This document shows positions 36,763 to 47,265 of a stretch of DNA of 64,000 bases, in pieces. Source of the stretch: Apostichopus japonicus (Eukaryota; Echinodermata; Holothuroidea; Aspidochirotida; Stichopodidae); assembly GCF_037975245.1 (NCBI RefSeq), contig NC_092572.1, positions 7,701,501 through 7,765,500 of the forward strand, read 5' to 3'. Under the pieces are notes generated by a model. The model worked only from the letters and a program-made list of their open reading frames with translations, did no database searches and was not told the DNA's origin. Position 1 is the first letter of the stretch. Every line of letters begins with the position of its first letter. The position numbers and the translations under genes are program-made.

Positions 36763-37089
36763 TAAAGATTATTTGCATGGGAAGCCATATTAACGCTGGT
36801 GCTTACTCGAACATAACAATAACAGTTAAACCGAACGGAAACGCTTGCTTGGAATGCCCAGTTAATCTTTCTTCTCACAAGTTCGGGATGAAATGGAAAT
36901 TTGATAATGAAACCATATTTAGAGATAACGCAAGGACTAGTAGTTACGACAATATTCAGGCGACTATTAACACTTGCAGTTCACTGTATGAGACAATGGA
37001 GTTGTTCAATGTATTGATGTCTTTTGATGATGTGTTTACTTGTTTGTATAATAGTTCAGAGGCAGCAAGGTTCAAAATAGACGTGAAAG
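36763..37089 (+). CDS. K2 first Ig exon (start approximate)
   Basis: INAGAYSNITITVKPNGNAC, LECPVNLSSHKFGMKW-KFDN and FDDVFTCLYNSSEAARFKID. Cys-Trp-Cys spacing fits an Ig domain; several N-glycosylation motifs. The donor AAAG|GTAAGT gives phase 1 into Ig2. The acceptor is uncertain (ctactccag at 36762 is the best). Confidence 0.7.
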
Positions 37090-37901
37090 GTAAGTATAGC
37101 AATGATTATAGTTCAAGGATTATTATGAAGCTAACTATCACTATGTTTATGTTATTGTTTATACTGAGATGAAAAGAAATGTACATATAACTGCTTACTA
37201 TTGATACTTTAATGGTACGGATTTAACGGAATTTCAAATCCAAGAAAGAGGAGCGTTTCCCCCATATGTTCCAGTGGTGTTCAACGCAATTGTTTAACCT
37301 AACAGAGGATTGTTGAAAATAGTCTTACAAATGCAGATTAAGTTTAATTTCGACAAATTAACACATAGAGTAGATATTATTGACAAAACATTAGTGAAAG
37401 CGTTTTTATGTCAATTATTTGCCTAAGTTGGGAGTATGAATCAAGAATGTAGGTTTGCCCTCTCTTGTTATCTCTGTGAAATGGAACAAAAATGAAAGTT
37501 GACTTTCCTTCCAAACGAAAATAATATAATTTTTACATATTTTCTGTAATTCATATATTTTAAGACTTTGATCACCTATTCTTTTCTCTGGACATTTTAT
37601 TCGCATTACATGTTATTTCAGACAGGGCAAAATCGGCGACATTTTATCCACCAAAACATTAACACCCTTTCATTTATGATTCCATTTGGTTACTATTTCG
37701 TACATCCAGTACTCCATTTTACAGAGCCAATAGACAGAGGTGATTCAATCAAAAATAGTAACTGTAAAGGAAGGGACACACATAATACCGGTTGGAAAAG
37801 AAACCTCTTTGTCCAATTGAAAAGGTGTAATGTTTAATCTATGCTACAAGTCTAATGCAACGTGCTTAGAGTTGGTACTTTGTATTTTCGTGATCTACAA
37901 G

Positions 37902-38213
37902 GGATACCATTGGTGCAGATCAAGAAGGATACTGAGATAATATCTGCAGAGTTAGAGTTCAAGACACGGACAGCATCAAACGAAACGGTGCAATGCGAAG
38001 TGACTGAAGCTATCGCTCCCTTCAATATTACCTGGATTATCAATGGCGTGAGGAATAGATCTTATGCGGTGAAGAATTCAAGTCATTTTACATCAACTTT
38101 AACAATTCACCCAACCGACAAAACTTCACTAGTCTGTCAAGTTCAAGGGCCCTCGATTGAAACAAAGTCTGTGACCATATCTATTGTTCCGATCAGCCCC
38201 AAGCAAGCTGGCG
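37902..38213 (+). CDS. K2 second Ig exon
   Basis: GIPLVQIKKDTEIISAELEF, NETVQCEVTEAIAPFNITWI, TSTLTIHPTDKTSLVCQVQG. It is the intact counterpart of the broken K1 Ig exon. Confidence 0.85.
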
Positions 38214-39076
38214 GTACATCAGTCTTTACAAACGGTATAGTAGTCTCTATTAAGATACCTTATATTACCCTTAAAGCCTTAGTCTAATATTTTAAAGTTA
38301 TAGGTAATTGTGACCATACATATTTATACACGCTATTTGCCTATTACAAGGAAGAAAAAGACGTGTTTGTTGCTATCATTCATTCGTCCACTCTATGTAC
38401 CTTAAAGTAAAAAACACACTTTAACATGCACTTTTATTTCTCTTGGGCAATTGAAAAAAAAAATCAATAAATCACTGAAAGGATCTAGTAAATATTTCAA
38501 CATAAACTCATATTGCGAGTAAAGTCTGACAGTAAAGCCAAATAATTTCCAACCATGTCAAATATTCATGTTGTAGTGCCAATGTCAAATACATCAGCTT
38601 TGAAGTATACTTTGTACATGGTGTAGCAGATCTGTCGAATTTGGTGCTATTTAAGTTTTCAACTGGTATGTACGTGCTTTCCATTAGGACATTCTGCAAT
38701 ATCTGACTGTAATGTATTCCCTATGGCTAAAGTGTAAGCCTAAAGCCAGATAAGTAAATACATTTCTGTGCTTCTGCAGAACTGGAAATACAGAAATAAG
38801 TCTGTATTATTCAATTTAGCCGTTCATCTAGTGGATTACGTCCCATTTGGGATATTATTTGATAGTGATACTAATATATGATTCAGAACCTTCTTTATTG
38901 ACAAGTGCAGACATGATTTTTGAATCGTTCATTCATCCAAATGCATTATTTCTACCAACACTTTAATCATTTTGCTTTCTCAAAAGTCTTCCAATACCGA
39001 AATTGTATGGCCACCTGCTTCTTTGTAGACATTTTTTCCTGTATTACCGGGCAAAATGTACATTTTTCTGTTTCAG

Positions 39077-39175
39077 AAGAAAATGAGAGTCATATCATTG
39101 GACTGATTGTTCTAGTACCGGTTCTCTTCCTTGCTTCTATCTTAACTAGTATTGGCATTTACTGCAAAAATAAAA
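39077..39175 (+). CDS. K2 transmembrane exon
   Basis: EENESHIIGLIVLVPVLFLA, then SILTSIGIYCKNK: acidic stalk, one membrane span, basic inner end. 99 nt, as in K1. Confidence 0.85.
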
Positions 39176-39229
39176 GTAAGTTCCCAGTAGGGAAATTTAG
39201 TTCTCTATCTCACACATTCTATTTTAACC

Positions 39230-39870
39230 AGAGAATTTTCACCATCCCTGATCATATACCTCAACGAGTTAACGAGAAAAAAATTGAAAATAGCTCGCGT
39301 AGCTCCGGTATTCAAAGTGGCATGCGAGAGAGCGTCAGTTATAATATGCCTATATCTGTCTTACCTTCGTTTTCAAAGAACTATGAAAAACTTGTATTTA
39401 ATCGTTTATATTCTTTTGTAACGAAACATGATCTATTATATGATTATCAGTTTGGCTTTATGCCTCAACGAAACACGTCCCAGGCTATTTTAAGTCTTGT
39501 AGATTATAGTATTGAATCTTTTGAAAGTAAATGTCTAGTTGGGGAGATTTTTTTAGATCCCTCCAAGGCTTTTGATACGCTTGACTATTCAATTATGTTA
39601 AAAAAAGCTTGATAAATATGATTTAGTCTAAATTTCGGGCCACGTCTAAGTTTTAAAAAAAAAATTCTTGTAAAAAAATGTTGTTGTCATAATTTGTACC
39701 TTGTTATACTTTGTCAGTTTTTATTTTGGGATACCTCACTTACAAGTTCTTATGAACTTTTCGAGGATCCCCATAACATATACTTTGAATGTATATACTT
39801 GAATTATGTAAACTGTTGATAACGTTGATGGTTGAAATATAGTTGAACAAATAAACTTTGCTTCTGCCAA
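39230..39870 (+). mobile_element. Non-LTR retrotransposon (LINE) fragment
   Basis: Encodes part of a reverse transcriptase: PISVLPSFSKNYEKLVFNRL, LLYDYQFGFMPQRNTSQAIL and the motif-A region FLDPSKAFDTLDYSIML, in the style of CR1/Jockey-like elements. The frame before PISVLP is shifted, the rest of the RT including the catalytic YxDD box is absent, and an AT-rich 3' tail with aggatccccataac follows. It is a dead insertion in a K2 intron, and absent from K1. Confidence 0.85.
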
Positions 39871-40230
39871 CAGGACAACGAAGGTATACTACAAATATAA
39901 AGTAAGTAAATATTTCAGTGACACAAATCCTAGAGTTTTCCATGATACGTGTGAAAAGGAATTATTTCCGTACGTTTTGTCTTCTCAAATCCACATTAGG
40001 AGGTGGTAAGAAAAATAGTCTACGTATTACTGTTTCTGATAAAGTAATAAATGGGGTGGTTCGGATAGTCGATTCCTAAGCATTCTCTCCATTTTTCATA
40101 TGTAAAAAAACATTGTTTGTTTCAATTTCGTCTGTAAGTTATCTGGAATCATTGCTTGTTTAAAATGGACTTGTGTTGGGGAGGCATGCAATATATTTTA
40201 GAAAACCATTACTGTGATGCTAGGACTTAC

Positions 40231-40323
40231 AATATTTACAATTTTTCAAATAGCAGGTAATGCGATAACCACTACCTTGTTGACATTGACACGCACTCGT
40301 ATTAGGACAAAGGTCAATGGCAA
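40231..40323 (-). other. Possible EGF-like exon on the minus strand
   Basis: Acceptor tttaatgttttcag and donor ATATT|GTAAGT enclose 93 nt, symmetric phase 1-1 as is typical of EGF modules, reading AIDLCPNTSACQCQQGSGYR, then ITCYLKNCKY: five Cys in an EGF-like spacing. It is antisense to the K2 intron. Its phase would fit upstream of copy B Ig1, but no linking exons were seen. Confidence 0.3.
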
Positions 40324-40454
40324 CTGAAAACATTAAAGGTATATAGTATATATGTAAAGACCTACTCTATATTGTCATTCTCAGAATTGAAGTGCGAAAT
40401 AGAAATAGAAACCAATTAATAAATATAATGTCTAACTTATTTGTTTATCTTTAG

Positions 40455-40551
40455 GTGAAATCCCCCTTGCAAGAGTTAGCGACTCTGAGATCGAAAAGCA
40501 AATCAGAGGAGGATTTCTCTTAACACAACCTCTGTGTTGTCCCGGAGCTGT
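40455..40551 (+). pseudogene. K3 kinase alphaG exon
   Basis: GEIPLARVSDSEIEKQIRGG, then FLLTQPLCCPGAV. 97 nt, the same length as the K1/K2 alphaG exon, but with a more canonical tyrosine-kinase sequence. Confidence 0.8.
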
Positions 40552-41512
40552 GTAAGACATCTACAATTTTCAATTTGAACATTTTGTAAAGTTTTCTTCT
40601 GCACAACCCATCTCTGCTATTAGTAGAACAAAATGAAATTACTTCCAATCTTATACGGTCCTCTGACAAGTTATCCATGTCAGATTTGTAATTTGAGTTA
40701 AAACTAAAAAACAAACAAACAGTGAAACAGAAAGGGGTAAGTTATCTGCATATGATTAAAACAAATATTAATGAGAAGTAGTAAGTTACTCCTCCCTTCC
40801 ACGTTTCCAACACCCCACCCCCACCTATTCCTTCTACCAGCAACCACTCCATATCATGATATAATAAATTAATTCGCTGCAGAGTCAGCGACCTCGAAAT
40901 CTATAAAGAATAAAATTGAAAAGAAACTCCATGTAAGTATATGATGATGATGATTTCTTGACATTGGGTTACAGACAGTTAGGGCTTTTAAGACTACTAG
41001 CCATTAACATTCACGTTCCTGCATAAAACACAGCTTTTATAAGATGATATGTACTGCCAGAAGAAACTTTCGAGTAAGCACTTGCGAGACAATTAAGTAT
41101 CCTAGCAGCAACCTTTTTTTGCTCTTGAACATTTACTATTAATAATTCCCGACGTATGGTATAATCGAACGTACAACTCATTAGGAGCAGTAGACACACC
41201 TGAATAAGTATGGAAAATTGCCACGTGTTAGCCGTAAACGTATAGGGTATGTAAACACGTACATCAGAGAACATAATCATAGATTTTGAAAGACATAATA
41301 TATTTCTAATATTCATAAGTATGTCTTCTTTCGGAATAACGTCATCGGAGTAATACAAATCATTGCAGATATATGAATTGATACACATTTGTAGGGTTAA
41401 AATGTTTATTGAAACATTCAGGGATAGTCGGCAAATTCGAAACCTTTTCAACAGCACAAAAAAAAACTGATGATCATGAATTTTGAAATTTTATTCCACG
41501 TTTTCTTCACAG

Positions 41513-41615
41513 GTATGGTGTTATGCTCTTTTCTTGGAGCAACAGAAAAAGGGAGCGACCTAACTTTAGTACGATAACAACTAAACTAAAAAACATGGTA
41601 AAAAAATTAGAACAG
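41513..41615 (+). pseudogene. K3 kinase alphaH-alphaI exon
   Basis: YGVMLFSWSNRKRERPNFST, then ITTKLKNMVKKLEQ. The W-S-N-x-R-x-R-P-N-F motif is the classic C-lobe signature of tyrosine kinases. It joins exon 40455-40551 in phase (GCTGT|G). No N-lobe, hinge or catalytic-loop exon for K3 was found upstream. Confidence 0.85.
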
Positions 41616-42107
41616 GTAAAAACTGTACGTTATATTGCTACAGCACCTTCATATTGGTACAATTATTTAACAGGATTTATAAATGAACTACTCTGAAGGT
41701 TTTTGGCAAGTGTAGTAAAATAATAAATGTACCGGGAACACCAGATGTACCAGTGATACATCCAAAAGAAATGCAGAGATGCTTATTGCTTTCTTTGGCT
41801 CACCAATGACTATTAATAAGGAGAAGGTTACAATAAGCAACCTCTAATACAACTGTGCTATGGAATCAACCGGCTTGAAATAAAGGCAACCAGAGATGTC
41901 GTTTATGTTGAATGATTTGTTGGAGTCAGGTTACATTTTCGCGGGCCCTTTGTCAAATTGGCTCTGGTTCTCGAAGCATATGACGACGAGAGGAGGTTAT
42001 ATATTATTGGAAATTATGTCTTGTTTCAAAGTAGTAACGTTAACGCATATGCTATATAACATCGTACTTTTCAACTACATGCACTTTGGTTGTTTCTATG
42101 TATATAG

Positions 42108-42243
42108 GGAACAACCACCGCTACCCGCTGAAAGGAACCAAGACACAGCTGAATCTAACCCAGTGACCGATGTAGAGGAATCTGCCCATTCGACGTCATA
42201 CTTCGTCATCGATTCAAGGTTTCAAACAAATGATTATGGCTAG
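42108..42243 (+). pseudogene. K3 possible C-terminal tail exon
   Basis: Acceptor tatgtatatag, then REQPPLPAERNQDTAESNPV, TDVEESAHSTSYFVIDSRFQ and TNDYG, TAG. It resembles a receptor kinase tail with Tyr sites, but its frame does not directly match the phase of 41615, so another exon or a shift is needed. Confidence 0.4.
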
Positions 42244-43209
42244 TTAACTAAATCAGACATGATCATTGAATTAATTACAATGTGACAGTTTACTACTTCA
42301 GAACGCTGCAGCAAGTAATCGTTCTATTAACTTGACACACTGAGCGCATCACGTTCAAGGCCTGCCATGTCCCACAATACCACATTATAGCTGAGGTCTT
42401 GCCTTGGCGCTTGCAAATTGGCATAACATGAAGGTTTATATTTTGAACTAGAAGAGGAGCAAGTGTTTAGCATGCTGAACCCCAACCTTTCCGTCTGCAT
42501 ACCCGCAGTAACATCAACATTTATAGCTAAAGAACTTCTAAAATGGTTTAAATATTTTTGCTGGTTTTGCTAGTGGAGTAATATATTTTTACTGACTAAA
42601 AACAAATTACAAACTCTGAAACGTCACTCAAAACGAATAAATTTAGTGGGGCAAACGAATCTTTTGAAGTGATTTGGCACAAAATTGACAAAATTGAGAC
42701 TATATTTGTATGTTTCACGTGACCAATATTTAAAAGATCATCAAATTGCTGGAGTGTCTATTCCCTGTCACCCTTCTAGCAAGTGGTAATCTTTCAAAGG
42801 AGCTGTTAGTTACTTTTTGAGAATGTAAGTAGCAATTAGCATTGAAGCCCACATAACTGAGATGAAGTTCAAAATAAAAACAATGTTTCAAGAGCAACAC
42901 TCTTCTGTGAATTGTGTGTATCCGAAAATAGTTAATAGCTATACATTTTAAATTCAGTCTCTGAATAAGAATAAACATTCCTGTTGGAACTAAACAAGTC
43001 AATATTTAAGAAAAGAAGAGAAAATGCCGAGATATTTTAGTTCTGCAAAATAAAAATAAGAACAATGGAGTAGAAAAAGGAAAAGCAAACACAAAGATCA
43101 AACTTTAGCCCATTTTAAAATCAGGAGCATAACGTGATGTCCTTGTAATGTCTGTGCTATGACATAATTTGTATATATTATTGTATTTCACACGCTGTAT
43201 TATTTTTAG

Positions 43210-43249
43210 GGCTTAGATCGCAGAGGATGGGCACTACAGAGAGAACAAA
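43210..43249 (+). CDS. K2 40-nt juxtamembrane exon
   Basis: Acceptor atttttag, donor CAAA|GTAAGT. Incoming phase 1, outgoing phase 2, exactly what TM and the next exon need: LRSQRMGTTERT. K1 lacks it. Confidence 0.7.
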
Positions 43250-43542
43250 GTAAGTCACTTCAACCTCCTTATCTCAGCAGTAAACACATATTCAAATTAA
43301 CATGACATTTTCAAATGAAGTTATACTAAACTATACTTAGCTCGTATAATTTGTAAAATTTGGAATTTGTGTCCAAATTTATGCTTCTTTTTTTCCCAAA
43401 AAGAGTTACTTTTTTTGTCTTCATATTATCGCATATCGAAGAATTATATTTTCTTTTCTCCGTTTGAGGTATCAGCATACTGAAGTTTTCAAAAAACCTA
43501 TTTGTAATAGTCAATATTTAGTTAATTTAATTTTTTTTCAAG

Positions 43543-43625
43543 CGTGGCAACAACAACATTTGAAACAAACAACATGCCTGTGAGTGAAGAAGTACAATAT
43601 GAATCTCCAGACGATATGGTTGGTG
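43543..43625 (+). CDS. K2 second juxtamembrane exon
   Basis: VATTTFETNNMPVSEEVQYE, then SPDDMVG. It contains a Tyr in an acidic setting (EEVQYESP) that might be phosphorylated by another kinase. Confidence 0.8.
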
Positions 43626-43996
43626 GTAAGTTCCGTTTTCCTCCTAAAACCTGCTGATTTATCAATTCCGTACGATCAGAGTTGTGGGAAGGTCGATGAT
43701 AACTAATGATGATAACTGATGTAACAAAACTAAATTAATGACTAAGAAAGTTATTGTTATAAAAAATGTTTGTTAAATATGTGTTGTAAAGAGTAATATG
43801 CAGTATTGGTAAATCCCTAATCTGTACACAGAGTACACAAGTTACTGTGGATTTTGACTGCCGTCCCTAGACAAATAGAACGGCAATATAGGGAACGAAA
43901 AAAAAACAATATTTTGACAGTTGAGGTCACTGCGTCGACTACAGTTATATCCATAACATTCTTTACTCTTTTCCATTTTCTTTTGGCCTTTTCAAG

Positions 43997-44143
43997 AGTT
44001 CTACTTCTATGGAGACAACACTGTGTTAAATCGAAGTGACATTATACTGACGAGCTCTTTACCTTGTACGGGACGCATGGAGAGATGGGTTGCATTAATG
44101 AAAGGAAAAGATAGATCGCTCATACTAGCAAATACTTTGTGTG
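43997..44143 (+). CDS. K2 kinase N-lobe exon
   Basis: EFYFYGDNTVLNRSDIILTS, then SLPCTGRMERWVALMKGKDR and SLILANTLC. No glycine loop; Asn at the beta3 lysine position. Confidence 0.85.
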
Positions 44144-44774
44144 GTATGTTAATGTGTGTTGCACAGCTTCCTGGTTAATTCACTATACTCTAACTACTGT
44201 TTAATTAAGTATATATAAGGCCTATATTACCAATATACTATGTATGAAAAGATCGTTGGCATCTACGAAAGGAAATGACAGATCCCCCGTATAGTAGCAA
44301 ATAGGTTGTGCGTTATAAACATGTTTTTTGCATAGCTTCCTGGTTAATTCAGTATACTGTTACAGCTGTTTAAGGACAAATTCTGTCTGCATTCAGCATG
44401 AGACTTGACTATGACAAGAAACCGTTTGTTTGCGGGGCTCCTCCAGTGTATCAGAAACAGCAGCGGGTGCTATATCAGTCATGAGATGGAATCTAGATGA
44501 TACGTCCAACTTACTTAACACTTATCTTAAACGTTGTACGCTTTTCAAGCAAGACGATAAGGTTTAAATGTTTTGCAGGTTAACGACAACAAATTCAAAG
44601 GTCGATAACAACACATTATTGGTGAAAACAATATCTGAAAGGTGAAGGGGGGGGGAGTAGATTTTCCTAGGCTGGGCCGTATTTTTAAGGTAAAGACTAG
44701 CAGTGAATGAAAGTTTTTTTTTATATTTTACTGAAATGAAATGGAATTCAGAGATATATATTATGTTATTGCAG

Positions 44775-44885
44775 ATAATTCAGCAAACGAAGACTGGCTA
44801 CAAATCAGGTTGCTGGCTGAACATCTCAGACATATTCCGAAGCACAGAAATGTAGTAGAAATTGTGGCGGCTGACACAATACAAA
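44775..44885 (+). CDS. K2 kinase alphaC-beta4 exon
   Basis: DNSANEDWLQIRLLAEHLRH, then IPKHRNVVEIVAADTIQ; 111 nt, as in K1. Confidence 0.85.
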
Positions 44886-45053
44886 GTAGGCAATAAATTG
44901 CTTAAATAGTTTACATAAAATATGCACCTGTCACTGAGATTTGCTTTATCGACAATGTATTTTATTTCTTTATCTGATTTCATGTTTGGAAAAAAATTGA
45001 ATTGCTCGATATGATATATTCTTGTTCCACTTTCTATGATCCAAACACTGTAG

Positions 45054-45253
45054 TTCCTTACTACATTTACACGGAATACATCACAAATGGTACTTTAAGA
45101 GATGTCATTTGTAATGCGAAATACGACGATGTCTATTCCAAGACTATATACATGCAGGGACTAAGTAGATCCGCTCAATCGTCCGATGCTCTACGGATTG
45201 GATCATTTTTATTGGAACCCCTGAAGGCCTTATTCTTTCTTGAATCAATAGAC
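45054..45253 (+). CDS. K2 kinase hinge-alphaE exon
   Basis: IPYYIYTEYITNGTLRDVIC through LLEPLKALFFLESID; 200 nt, as in K1. Confidence 0.85.
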
Positions 45254-45453
45254 GTGAGTATCAGTGTCATTTGCTATCAATCAACTTACTAAAGTAAGAT
45301 GCCTATGCGAATGGTTATGATGTCGCTTCCAACTTCTATCTGTTTTTAACATATCTAACCCAAAGATTTCAGGATGAGCTATCAATATTAAAATAAGTCT
45401 TTATGAAAAGTCCTAAGCACTTAAGCACACTTAAATACAAATTTATTTTACAG

Positions 45454-45573
45454 TGTGATCATCCTGCTATTTGTTCGAGAAAGGTTCTTTTAACACCTAA
45501 CATGGTATGCAAACTGTACGACTTCACTTTGCGATCAGCTACCAAGAAAATGCTCTCAAATATCAAGTTTGAG
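45454..45573 (+). CDS. K2 catalytic-loop exon
   Basis: CDHPAICSRKVLLTPNMVCK, then LYDFTLRSATKKMLSNIKFE. Open here, with HPA for HRD and DFT for DFG. Confidence 0.88.
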
Positions 45574-46355
45574 GTGAGGAATAAACTGTTTTTGTTTACG
45601 TTTTTTTTTTAAATTTGTGTAAAATGCAACGATGATCTAAAAGTTTTTCCAAATGTATAAAGCAGTACCACAATATTTAAAAAGATGACAATCCATGGAA
45701 TTACAGATCTCATCACCTCCGCACAATTTAGGGCAATTTGAAATTTGACCAACGTTGACCTTTGACCTCGATCCTTTGCAACCACATAAGTACTATTATA
45801 AAATTTGCGTAATAACTTGCGGTATGATAAGCATGTGATGACAAAACACGTTTTTACATCACCGATGACGTTACCAATCATGTATGCATGAGTTTCGATG
45901 GTCAGGGACCTATCTACAAAGTTTGAAATTGATTAGACCTACAGTATAGGTGGAGTCTGCGACACACTTTTTAACAATTTAGGCCAACTTGACCGTTGTT
46001 GACAAGCAGAGAAATGGTTAAAACAATTATTGGGGGATTTGTTAGACCTTTGACATAAGACGCTTTTAATCTCTTAGACACGAGTTTACACCACCAGACA
46101 TCTACCAACAAATTTGAACTTGATCAGACATGCGGTCTATGAGGAGTTCAGACACACTTTTTTCCTCACTTACTCACACTTATCCACGTACTCACATCTA
46201 TGATGGGTGAAGTACATTGTCATATCCCTATCCATTAAATGTAGCGATATGAGATAATGAATGTATTTATAAATGAATGTGCCATTGACTGTTTTATAAA
46301 TTAACATAACTTGTTCCTTGTTGTTGTGATTACATGAACGTGATCAAATTTGTAG

Positions 46356-46467
46356 GAAAACCTTCGTCTTCCATAGTTTGCCCCGGCAACCATTTTCAAA
46401 AAGCATTATGACCGCGAAAGTGATGTTTGGTCCTTTGCCGTTTTCATCTGGGAGATATTTTCTCAGG
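46356..46467 (+). pseudogene. K2 APE-alphaF exon with TAG
   Basis: ENLRLP[17 protein letters not shown], then [20 protein letters not shown] at 46374-46376 differs from the K1 TGG by one base. Confidence 0.9.
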
Positions 46468-46763
46468 GTAAACGTTTTCAGTACTGAAGTATGCACTTCG
46501 ACCGCAATATACATAAAGAAAGCTGTATCTTATATATATAATATAAATTATGTTAAGTCTAATTCATGTTTTTTTTCCAATTCCTTTTTAATATTAAGGT
46601 TAAATGCAAATTACTCTTACTTTTAAAGAAGAAAGTATGAAAACAACATAATATATTCCCCATTTCCTTTAAGAGATGCAATTAATGTACATGAGCAATG
46701 AATTTACTGTAAGAACACACATTAAATAAAAAAGTTTTTGTAATTGTTTCTGTTTTACTCAAG

Positions 46764-46860
46764 GTGATTCTCCGTTTGATGGATTAGATATTATGAAGTT
46801 TGCTGCTCAGCCTGATGCTTTACCAGTTCTCTCAAAGCCTGACTTATGTTCAGACTCTCT
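46764..46860 (+). CDS. K2 kinase alphaG exon
   Basis: GDSPFDGLDIMKFAAQPDAL, then PVLSKPDLCSDS. Confidence 0.8.
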
Positions 46861-47165
46861 GTGAGTTATATGCTATTAGTTTTTGGTTTGTTAATATTGG
46901 ACTGATGAATTATATTTAATATTACTGAATATGAAAAATACACTTCACATGCTAAAATTCAAGTTTGAATTTTATTATACTCTAAAATAATGTTAACAAT
47001 TATATATTCTTAGGAGCAAATGTTGATATAGAAACCATTTCAATGTTTGGAATAAAGTCACGCTAGAAATACTTTACGATGCATCAGCTTGATTATTTAA
47101 ACCCTTTGTTATGTAAATGCACAATGCAATTTTACATTATCTGTTATATTTTTATTCGATTTCAG

Positions 47166-47265
47166 ATATGCAATTATGACGTCGTGCTTGAAGGTGGATC
47201 CAGCAGATCGAATTAGCCTTACATCGTTGAAGACAAAGCTATTTCAGCTAATAGAAAATATTTAG
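47166..47265 (+). CDS. K2 kinase terminal exon
   Basis: YAIMTSCLKVDPADRISLTS, then LKTKLFQLIENI and TAG. Confidence 0.82.

Larger units (their letters stand above)
36763..47265 (+). pseudogene. K2: Ig-Ig-TM-tyrosine pseudokinase, one nonsense codon
   Basis: Exons: Ig1 about 36763-37089, Ig2 37902-38213, TM 39077-39175, juxtamembrane 43210-43249 and 43543-43625, kinase fold 43997-44143, 44775-44885, 45054-45253, 45454-45573, 46356-46467, 46764-46860, 47166-47265. All junction phases agree, including TM to 43210 across a 4-kb intron holding a LINE fragment and the K3 exons. Kinase exons have exactly the K1 lengths. Catalytic residues are replaced: Asn for the beta3 lysine (ILANTL), HPA for HRD, Lys for the loop Asn, DFT for DFG, so even a full-length protein would be a pseudokinase. 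TAG at 46374-46376 replaces the Trp of P-W-FAPE and would remove the lobe from alphaF on; APE is also APA. AATAAA follows at 47851. It may be a recent pseudogene, a null allele or an edited transcript. Confidence 0.82.

Noticed and set aside
38920-39612. Single 230-codon protein running from the TM exon into reverse transcriptase
   Set aside because: Read-through of a receptor exon, its donor (AAAA|GTAAGT) and an inserted LINE fragment; not one gene.
40263-40340. Plus-strand reading as a K3 juxtamembrane exon (ITTTLLTLTRTR)
   Set aside because: It runs into TGA before the donor, and resemblance to the K2 exon is only NAITTT versus NVATTT; the minus-strand EGF-like reading is better supported.
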